Source of the DNA: an uncultured Collinsella sp.
Lineage (GTDB): Bacteria; Actinomycetota; Coriobacteriia; Coriobacteriales; Coriobacteriaceae
Length of the DNA: 25,512 nucleotides
Assembly (NCBI GenBank): GCA_900547805.1
Contig: URIE01000010.1
Span: 1-25,512 of the forward strand
Direction of reading: 5' to 3'
Part shown: piece by piece, positions 21,212 to 25,512 of the stretch
Layout: each line of letters begins with the position of its first letter
How positions within the stretch are numbered: position 1 is the stretch's first letter
Program-made: the position numbers and the translations under genes
Notes under the pieces: generated by a model
What the model was told of the DNA's origin: nothing
Databases searched by the model: none
Seen by the model: only the letters and a program-made list of their open reading frames with translations

Positions 21212-21916
21212 CTATCGGGTTGCCTGGACAAGTTGTCCCAGAGTGCAGCCCTGTTGATAGATGTAGGTAAGGTATTGCGTGCATGCGCGATAGGAATCGA
21301 AGGTCGTGAGCGCCTGCTCAACGTTTGTGTATACCTTCCATGCGCCAAAGACCTTATAGTTTTCGCCGTGCTGGACGATAAACTGATGGACATCTTCGTA
21401 GGGATAGCCCAAAAAATAGCCAATTTCGTGGGGGAACTCGCACGTGCAGCCCGTATCGCAGTGCCTATTTCGCGCGAGTGCGCAGACGCTGCCGTCATAG
21501 GCGCTCTCTGCGGCATTGCTGCTTGCCAGCGTGATGCGCGCGGCGAGATGCACCAGGGACGCGGGCAGGTTGTGGACATCGTAACCTTCGGCGGTAAGCG
21601 CCGTCGTGGCGCGGGGGTCGGAGAGGTATCGCATGAGGTCTGCAGGGCGGTACACATAGATGAGCGCTCCGCAGGGGCGCCAGACCAAAACGCTCATATG
21701 GATCCCGAGTGGCTGGAGCTCGCGGTTGCATTGGGCTATGACGGCGAGCAGGCGAGAGCGTCGCTCTTCGATATGGGTGGCGCTGGGTTTTCCGTTTTGG
21801 TTGGCGTAAACGCCGGGATAGGTAAAGAGCGAAGCCGGCTTGATACCTGCGAGCGTAGGGGAGCAGTTGCGCACGACAGCCGTTTGGTATGTTGGGATGT
21901 CAATGGTTCGAGTCAC
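21212..21916 (-). CDS. DUF3793-family protein
   Basis: The 234-residue protein matches DUF3793, a family of unknown function in anaerobic Firmicutes and Coriobacteriia. Visible features are CSPTLAGIKPASLF near residues 18-31, VLVWRPCGALIYVYRP, and the family-typical EFPHEIGYFLGYPYEDVHQFI following a CDTGCTCEF cysteine cluster. There is no signal peptide or membrane segment. The start is GTG at 21916, with AAAGGGG eight bases upstream. It is co-oriented with, and close to, a flavodoxin gene, and its promoter region has a partial iron-repressor-like sequence. A link to redox or iron limitation is therefore possible but inferred. Confidence 0.85.
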   Translation of the reverse strand: MTRTIDIPTYQTAVVRNCSPTLAGIKPASLFTYPGVYANQNGKPSATHIEERRSRLLAVIAQCNRELQPLGIHMSVLVWRPCGALIYVYRPADLMRYLSDPRATTALTAEGYDVHNLPASLVHLAARITLASSNAAESAYDGSVCALARNRHCDTGCTCEFPHEIGYFLGYPYEDVHQFIVQHGENYKVFGAWKVYTNVEQALTTFDSYRACTQYLTYIYQQGCTLGQLVQATR

Positions 21917-21955
21917 GATGCCCCTTTCGGGTCCTCAGTTGTTAGCCTAGGAAAA

Positions 21956-21983
21956 CTTATACACGAAAGTAAGCCATGGTCAA
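21956..21983 (-). promoter_or_regulatory. Promoter of the DUF3793-flavodoxin operon
   Basis: On the minus strand, TTGACC (21978-21983) and TATAAG (21956-21961) are 16 bases apart, a good vegetative promoter. Transcription would start near 21949, where TTAGCCTA (21942-21949) resembles the centre of a DtxR/IdeR iron-repressor box; the outer parts of that box do not match. Confidence 0.65.
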
Positions 21984-22044
21984 CAAAAAAGTTTGAAGAG
22001 GGAAACTAATTGACCGAACAGACATGATTTTGGGTTAAGATGGG

Positions 22045-22063
22045 GACACCCCATGGGGGTATC
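22045..22063. promoter_or_regulatory. CsoR-like copper-responsive operator
   Basis: GACACCCCATGGGGGTATC is a 19-base quasi-palindrome centred on 22054, with CCCC-N3-GGGG at its core and one mismatched pair outside it. It resembles the TACCCC/GGGGTA operators of CsoR-type copper repressors. It lies just downstream of a possible -10 (TAAGAT, 22036-22041) of the HMA protein gene; TTGACC at 22010-22015 is the best -35, with a long 20-base spacer. No csoR gene is in the window. Confidence 0.6.
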
Positions 22064-22091
22064 TAGATAGGGCTACTTGAAAGGGGAACGC

Positions 22092-22475
22092 ATGAGTGAC
22101 TTGCTCAGCCCTGCGAATCTCATCGTGCTGGCCGTCATTGCCGTCGGCATGTTTTTTGGACTGCGTCGCATTGTCGCTTCGACGCGCGGGAAAAGTTGCT
22201 GCAGCGATGGTGCGTGCGGCAAGAAGGCCAAAAAGGTTGTTGTGGTGGATACCGATGCGTCACACTATCCCTATAGCGATGAGCTGCTCATCGGCGGCAT
22301 GAGCTGTGACGGCTGCGCTCAGAACGTAGCCAATGCCCTCAATGCACTGGATGGCGTGTGGGCTACGGTAACGTACGCGGACCACACGGCACGCGTGCGC
22401 TCTAAGCAGCCGATCGATCGCGGTGTCCTTGAGGCTGCCGTGAGAGATGCGGGTTACTACGTCATGACGCTGTAG
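22092..22475 (+). CDS. Membrane-anchored HMA-domain metal chaperone with Cys-rich linker
   Basis: The 127-residue protein has one N-terminal transmembrane helix (residues 9-25, NLIVLAVIAVGMFFGLR), then a short Cys-rich stretch KSCCSDGACGKK (Cys36, 37, 42). A C-terminal heavy-metal-associated domain follows, with the copper-type motif GMSCDGCAQNV (Cys72, Cys75). The first third resembles the small FeoB-associated Cys-rich membrane proteins; the last resembles CopZ and the N-domains of copper ATPases. The HMA domain would face the cytoplasm and could hand Cu(I) to an exporter. GAAAGGGG precedes the ATG at 22092 and a CsoR-like box lies upstream. No ATPase gene is adjacent. Confidence 0.88.
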   Translation: MSDLLSPANLIVLAVIAVGMFFGLRRIVASTRGKSCCSDGACGKKAKKVVVVDTDASHYPYSDELLIGGMSCDGCAQNVANALNALDGVWATVTYADHTARVRSKQPIDRGVLEAAVRDAGYYVMTL

Positions 22476-22501
22476 GCCTTGCCTTGGATGCGCGTCCTTG
22501 T

Positions 22502-22927
22502 CTAGGCTCGTCCGCGTAGCTCGATGTCCTGGATGTCGTCGAAGTCGATGGCGATATCTTTGAGCTTGAGGAGCTTGAAAGTGGGGAGCACCTCGTCGAG
22601 GATGCCGGTGCGGCTGCGATAGCCGTATGTATCGTAATAGGTGACACGAACCAAGTCGCCACGTTTGAGACCCTCGAGTTTTTTAGAAAGCACGAGGGCT
22701 TTTTCTTCCGTGAGCTCACGTTTTGGTTCGACGGTGATTTCCTGCTTGCGCACGAGTTCGTAGTATCCCGCGAGGGCGGCAAAGGGCATAAACTGTGCGG
22801 CGCGGTTGGCGCGCACGGCGCCGTTGGCAGTGAGGTTGGGGTCGGCGGCGCGGTGCCTTCCTTCGGGGTCTGCCAAGCGCTCGAAGGCGGTCGGTGGCCT
22901 CATGGGCTGCCGTTTTGGTTTAGGCAC
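22502..22927 (-). CDS. YolD-like protein partnered with a Y-family polymerase
   Basis: This 141-residue protein resembles the YolD-like family, small proteins usually encoded beside Y-family polymerases of the UvrX/YqjW type in Gram-positives. They may act as a UmuD-like accessory. RANRAAQFMPFAALAGYYELVRK is the recognisable part, followed by a beta-rich C-terminal half. I chose the GTG at 22925-22927, which has GGAGGA just upstream; a TTG four codons earlier overlaps that site. The start overlaps the stop of the polymerase gene by eight bases, so translation is coupled. SOS regulation would come from the polymerase promoter. It converges with the HMA gene, 26 bases apart, with no clear terminator between. 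Confidence 0.78.
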   Translation of the reverse strand: MPKPKRQPMRPPTAFERLADPEGRHRAADPNLTANGAVRANRAAQFMPFAALAGYYELVRKQEITVEPKRELTEEKALVLSKKLEGLKRGDLVRVTYYDTYGYRSRTGILDEVLPTFKLLKLKDIAIDFDDIQDIELRGRA

Positions 22928-24425
22928 GGTGTCCTCCAACTTGTTCGTTGCGTTCGCGCGCGGTGGCGCCGGCGGTAAAGCTTAATCCCTTGACGAGCGC
23001 GTTCTTGCCGTACTTGCCTTTCACGGCCAGGACGGCGCGCGCCAGGTCGCGCTCGCGCTCATCGGCCTCGATATCGCTGAACAGATCGATGGTGGCAAAT
23101 TCCTCGGGCATGAGGTTGCCAAATCCCAGGTTGATGCGCTTGACCGGTCGTTTGGGATCGACAGTCTGCGCCCAGAGCTCATCGAAATAGCCCATGATCT
23201 TCTTAAACGAATTGGTACGCTCGCTCAGCTTTCGCGAGGCATTGGAGTGCGCAAAGAGTGCGGCATAGCCACCGCGCGGTTTGCCGCCATGCTCTCCCAC
23301 AAAGATGCCATCGATTGCCTGCGCTTCGCGCACCAGGCGACGCCGTTCGTCATCGCGCTGGACGGGCTTGGGCGCACGGGGCGCGAGCTCGGGGCCGGCG
23401 GTTGCGGTGGGTTCGATACTCGATGTGCTCGAGCGCAGGTGCCCGCATCCGTTCACATACTGCGCTGTACCGCTGGCGTCGAGGCGGCGTATGTCGGCGC
23501 GTTCGCTCGCGTAGCCCACAAAGAGCGAGATGCTGTCGCAGACCACGTGCTTATCGACCAAGTCTAAAACGGCGTTGTCGACCATCTCGCGCAAGACGGT
23601 ATAGGCCTGTTCGTAGGCATAACCCTTCGAGAGCACCTGTCCTGTGGTGGTCGAAGTTGCTTGCGGGCGATAGGCTTGGATATCGGCGATGGTTGTCGGC
23701 TCGCGCCCGAAGGCATGGTCGATGAGATATTCGGCATTGACGCCGAGCTCGTCGTAAAGCAGGTTTTCGTCGAGCGCCGCGACGCCCATCAGATCGTAGA
23801 CGCCGTATTTCTCGAGGCGGGCTGCCACGCCGGGACCGATGCCCCAGATATCGGTGATGGGACGATGGGGCCAGATCTCCTTGCGAAAGGTCTCGTCGTC
23901 GAGTATGCCGATGCGGCTGGGTACGTGCTTGGCGGTAATGTCGAGCGCTACCTTGGCCTGGAATAGGTTGGGGCCGATGCCGACCGTCGCCGTGATGCCG
24001 GTGCGCGCGAGGACCTCGTCGCGCAGCGTGCAGGCGAACCCTTCCACATCGGTGTGATAGAGGTCCAGATAGGGCGTCACGTCGATAAAGCACTCATCGA
24101 TGGAGTAGACGTGCACGTCCTGGGGGCTGACGTATTCCAGATAGATACCGTAGATTTTCGCCGACACCTCCATGTAATGCTGCATGCGCGGTACGGCCGT
24201 GATGTAGTCGATGCCATCGGGAATCTCAAATAGGCGGCAGCGGTTGTGAATCCCTAAGTCCTTCATAGCCTGTGTGATGGCGAGGCAGATGGTCGTGCGC
24301 CCGCGCGATTCGTCGGCAACGACCAGGTTGGTGGTGAGCGGATCGAGCCCACGGTCGACGCACTCGACGCTGGCATAAAACGTCTTGAGGTCGATGCAGA
24401 TATAGGTGAGCTGCTCGTGCGCCAT
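22920..24425 (-). CDS. Y-family DNA polymerase (ImpB/MucB/SamB type), translesion synthesis
   Basis: The 501-residue polymerase copies past damaged bases with low fidelity. The first catalytic carboxylate is in YICIDLKTFYASVE, where the tyrosine/phenylalanine pair includes the steric gate. The second and third are in YSIDECFIDVTPY, followed by TVGIGPNLFQAKVALDITAK. WGIGPGVAARLEKYGV is the helix-hairpin-helix thumb. The little-finger domain follows, and then a region around residues 320-380 rich in Pro, Ala and charged residues that looks like an insertion or linker. AAAGGA precedes the ATG at 24425; an ATG seven codons upstream lies close to an operator and lacks a site. Two LexA-like boxes cover the transcription start. 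Confidence 0.92.
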   Translation of the reverse strand: MAHEQLTYICIDLKTFYASVECVDRGLDPLTTNLVVADESRGRTTICLAITQAMKDLGIHNRCRLFEIPDGIDYITAVPRMQHYMEVSAKIYGIYLEYVSPQDVHVYSIDECFIDVTPYLDLYHTDVEGFACTLRDEVLARTGITATVGIGPNLFQAKVALDITAKHVPSRIGILDDETFRKEIWPHRPITDIWGIGPGVAARLEKYGVYDLMGVAALDENLLYDELGVNAEYLIDHAFGREPTTIADIQAYRPQATSTTTGQVLSKGYAYEQAYTVLREMVDNAVLDLVDKHVVCDSISLFVGYASERADIRRLDASGTAQYVNGCGHLRSSTSSIEPTATAGPELAPRAPKPVQRDDERRRLVREAQAIDGIFVGEHGGKPRGGYAALFAHSNASRKLSERTNSFKKIMGYFDELWAQTVDPKRPVKRINLGFGNLMPEEFATIDLFSDIEADERERDLARAVLAVKGKYGKNALVKGLSFTAGATARERNEQVGGHRA

Positions 24426-24439
24426 CCGTGTCCTTTCAT

Positions 24440-24453
24440 CAAACACATGTTCT
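24440..24453. promoter_or_regulatory. LexA-like SOS box 2
   Basis: On the minus strand AGAACATGTGTTTG closely matches the Gram-positive/actinobacterial LexA consensus CGAACRNRYGTTYC. It lies 15 bases upstream of the polymerase ATG and three bases from the other box. Confidence 0.65.
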
Positions 24454-24456
24454 TAT

Positions 24457-24470
24457 CGAATATCTGTTCG
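24457..24470. promoter_or_regulatory. LexA-like SOS box 1
   Basis: CGAATATCTGTTCG matches the CGAAC-N4-GTTCG palindrome with one substitution in the arms. It abuts the -10 element (24471-24476) of the polymerase promoter, so a bound repressor would block initiation. Confidence 0.75.
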
Positions 24471-24499
24471 ATAATACCCGCTCATCTGGACATCGTCAA
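24471..24499 (-). promoter_or_regulatory. Promoter of the Y-polymerase/YolD-like operon
   Basis: On the minus strand TTGACG (24494-24499) and TATTAT (24471-24476) are exactly 17 bases apart. Transcription would start near 24464, inside the first LexA-like box. Confidence 0.7.
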
Positions 24500-24540
24500 A
24501 ACCTGTCAAAAAGGGACTGGTTTGTTTTGGTAGGTATGGT
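24499..24540. repeat. GGGACAGG-type palindromic repeat, short copy
   Basis: AAACCTGTC (24499-24507) and GACTGGTTT (24515-24523) form a 9-base stem with one mismatch around AAAAAGG. The stretch from 24508 (AAAAAGGGACTGGTTTGTTT, then TGGTAGG) is nearly the same as one arm of the element at 25195-25258 read on the minus strand. It overlaps the edge of the polymerase promoter. Confidence 0.6.
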
Positions 24541-24611
24541 CGTGCGGTTGGATTGGGTTTTAACGCAGCTCTAAAGAGCGCGAAACAGCTCGGAAAACCT
24601 CGCTTCGTAGC

Positions 24612-25187
24612 ATGAGCCTAACGATTGATACCGCCTATACGCACGGAAGGGTTGTGGAAAAGATGGTCAATTATGGGTTTGGTATGCCGACGCGCCTTGT
24701 TGCGGATGGAGACGTGGCTCGCTGGTGCGGACGATTGGTCGCTCACTACGGTGGCACCAAGGCGCTGGTCGTGTTGGGCGGTGACAGGCACACGCGTGAT
24801 GAGCTCGTTTCGGCGGCGCTCGGCTCGCTCGACCGTGCTCTGCTCGAACGCGTGCTCTTTCGTTGCGGATCGGTCGGCGGTGACGGGGGAGACGAGCTGG
24901 TCGACGAGGCCGTAGCCCTGGCGACCGATGAGGGCGTGGACTTTGTCCTGGCGATTGGCGATGCCGATACGGCGGGCTTTGCGCGCGAACTCGCTCGTCG
25001 TATGGCCGTGCTCGATGCCGGCGAGGACGGCTTTGTGCCTTATGGATGCATCGTTTCCGAGGGCAAGGTGCCTGCCGTCGTGGGAGCCGGCGAGGTTCCC
25101 GTTTTTGCCATCATTGCGCCCGAACTGTTGGAGGGCATTGGGTCTCCTCTGCGCGAGCTGCTCGGCAGTGTGTGCGCCGCGGCCTAA
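24612..25187 (+). CDS. Short protein resembling the N-domain of iron-containing alcohol dehydrogenases
   Basis: The 191-residue protein begins, after 17 leading residues, with MVNYGFGMPTRLVADGDV, then YGGTKALVVLGGDRHTRDEL. It goes on to VDEAVALATDEGVDFVLAIGDADTAGFARELA. This follows the order of the nucleotide-binding N-domain of group III (iron-containing) alcohol dehydrogenases. The typical GGGS-x-D motif is altered to AIGDADTAG, and the C-terminal helical domain with the metal-binding histidines is entirely missing, so ordinary catalysis is unlikely. There is no frameshift trace; the frame is open and ends cleanly before a repeat. The ATG at 24612 has no good ribosome site. An ATG at 24663 with purine-rich sequence upstream is an alternative start. 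It may be a decayed paralogue or a repurposed binding protein. Confidence 0.65.
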   Translation: MSLTIDTAYTHGRVVEKMVNYGFGMPTRLVADGDVARWCGRLVAHYGGTKALVVLGGDRHTRDELVSAALGSLDRALLERVLFRCGSVGGDGGDELVDEAVALATDEGVDFVLAIGDADTAGFARELARRMAVLDAGEDGFVPYGCIVSEGKVPAVVGAGEVPVFAIIAPELLEGIGSPLRELLGSVCAAA

Positions 25188-25194
25188 TATCTGC

Positions 25195-25258
25195 CATAAA
25201 GGGATGGGTTATTTTTGGTTGGTAAAGCGTTTGGCCTGCCAAAATAAACCTGTCCCTT
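25195..25258. repeat. GGGACAGG-type long palindromic repeat
   Basis: The left arm starts AAAGGGATGGGTTATTTTTGG; the right arm starts CCAAAATAAACCTGTCCCTT. The arms are complementary over about 20 bases with few mismatches, around a central segment with its own GGCC. The right arm, read on the minus strand, matches the shorter repeat at 24499-24540. Its T-rich end, eight bases past the stop at 25187, could also stop transcription. The GGGACAGG core recalls the REP palindromes mobilised by REP-associated tyrosine transposases (RAYTs); no such gene is present here. Confidence 0.75.
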
Positions 25259-25344
25259 TTTGGTCGGTTGCCGTTTGGGGGCCGATTGGCAACGCTCGCT
25301 GATTATAGTCTTGACCTGCGCTAGAATAGTGGCATCTGAATGTC

Positions 25345-25368
25345 CGGGCGCATGTAGGCGTGCGCCCG
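25345..25368 (+). other. Stem-loop in the pgi upstream region
   Basis: CGGGCGCA (25345-25352) and TGCGCCCG (25361-25368) pair perfectly around an 8-base loop, ending just before the AGGAGG site of pgi. A TAGAAT -10-like box lies at 25322-25327 without a clear -35, so the hairpin would be at the 5' end of the transcript. It might protect the message or tune initiation. Confidence 0.45.
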
Positions 25369-25386
25369 TATGCTGAGGAGGACTCT

Positions 25387-25512
25387 ATGGCAACTGTTGC
25401 CGCACCTATCGATGCTACGTCGACTGCCGCTTGGAAGGCGCTCGAGGCTCATCAGGAGAAGCTCGAGGCCGAGGGTATCGACCTCAAGGCCTGGTTCGCT
25501 GCTGACGCCGAC
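25387..25512 (+). CDS. pgi: Glucose-6-phosphate isomerase, 5' part
   Basis: Only the first 42 residues are inside the window; the frame stays open to the last base. MATVAAPIDATSTAAWKALE and the following HQEKLEAEGIDLKAWFAADAD resemble the N-terminus of actinobacterial glucose-6-phosphate isomerases, which interconvert glucose-6-phosphate and fructose-6-phosphate in glycolysis. The catalytic residues lie beyond the window, so the call depends on N-terminal similarity alone. GAGGAGG lies just upstream of the ATG at 25387. Confidence 0.75.
   Translation, partial: MATVAAPIDATSTAAWKALEAHQEKLEAEGIDLKAWFAADAD

Noticed and set aside
24440..24470. CRISPR-like or direct repeat from the two GTTC/GAAC-containing boxes
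   Set aside because: Only two short palindromes are present, without spacers, directly at a promoter. LexA-type operators fit better.

Overview
The window is a stretch of chromosomal, GC-rich, gene-dense bacterial DNA. Most genes are preceded by GGAGG or AAAGGA ribosome binding sites, and GTG or TTG starts are frequent. Protein style and gene content (anaerobic ribonucleotide reductase activase, ferredoxin-domain aldo/keto reductase, DUF3793, flavodoxin, actinobacterial-type Pgi) suggest an anaerobic gut Coriobacteriia, most likely Collinsella or a close relative. That placement is an inference from protein similarity remembered by eye; no search was run. No rRNA, tRNA, CRISPR array, intact insertion sequence or prophage gene was seen.

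Layout. 1-2065: the 3' end of nrdG, then a folate/pterin group (folE, an HD-domain hydrolase, folB). 2072-3936 (-): a YgjP-like metallopeptidase and an M19 dipeptidase. 4057-5067 (+): a SlyD-like FKBP isomerase coupled to a UreE-like metallochaperone, closed by a strong terminator. 5151-8486: a Cof-type HAD phosphatase (+), then on the minus strand a Fur-family regulator, an acylphosphatase coupled to a Gfo/Idh/MocA oxidoreductase, and RNase HI. 8586-11173: a LysR regulator divergent from metY. metY has a recognisable promoter with a LysR-type box, and a long leader holding a 17-codon Cys-containing ORF and alternating AGGAG/CTCCT segments. 11385-13893: a secreted cell-wall-type protein, a tiny membrane protein, ketopantoate reductase, and a 64-residue cyclase-like remnant. 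14056-17375 (+): a ferredoxin-fused aldo/keto reductase, a second Gfo/Idh/MocA oxidoreductase and endonuclease IV, with two related hairpin repeats between them. 17523-20693: a complete polar amino acid ABC importer whose permease carries an unusual exported N-terminal domain. 20746-22475: a flavodoxin/DUF3793 pair divergent from a membrane-anchored copper-chaperone-like protein with a CsoR-like box. 22502-24499 (-): a Y-family polymerase and YolD-like pair behind two tandem LexA-like boxes. 24612-25512: a short protein resembling the N-domain of iron alcohol dehydrogenases, a GGGACAGG-type palindromic repeat, and the start of pgi.

The most interesting items are regulatory. They are the putative cysteine-responsive attenuator ahead of metY, the double LexA-like operator of the translesion polymerase pair, the CsoR-like operator of the single-pass HMA protein, and two families of palindromic intergenic repeats, one of which shows base changes that keep the stem paired. 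On the protein side, the orphan UreE-like protein beside SlyD, the HD hydrolase between folE and folB, the permease with an extracellular domain and the truncated iron-ADH-like protein deserve follow-up.
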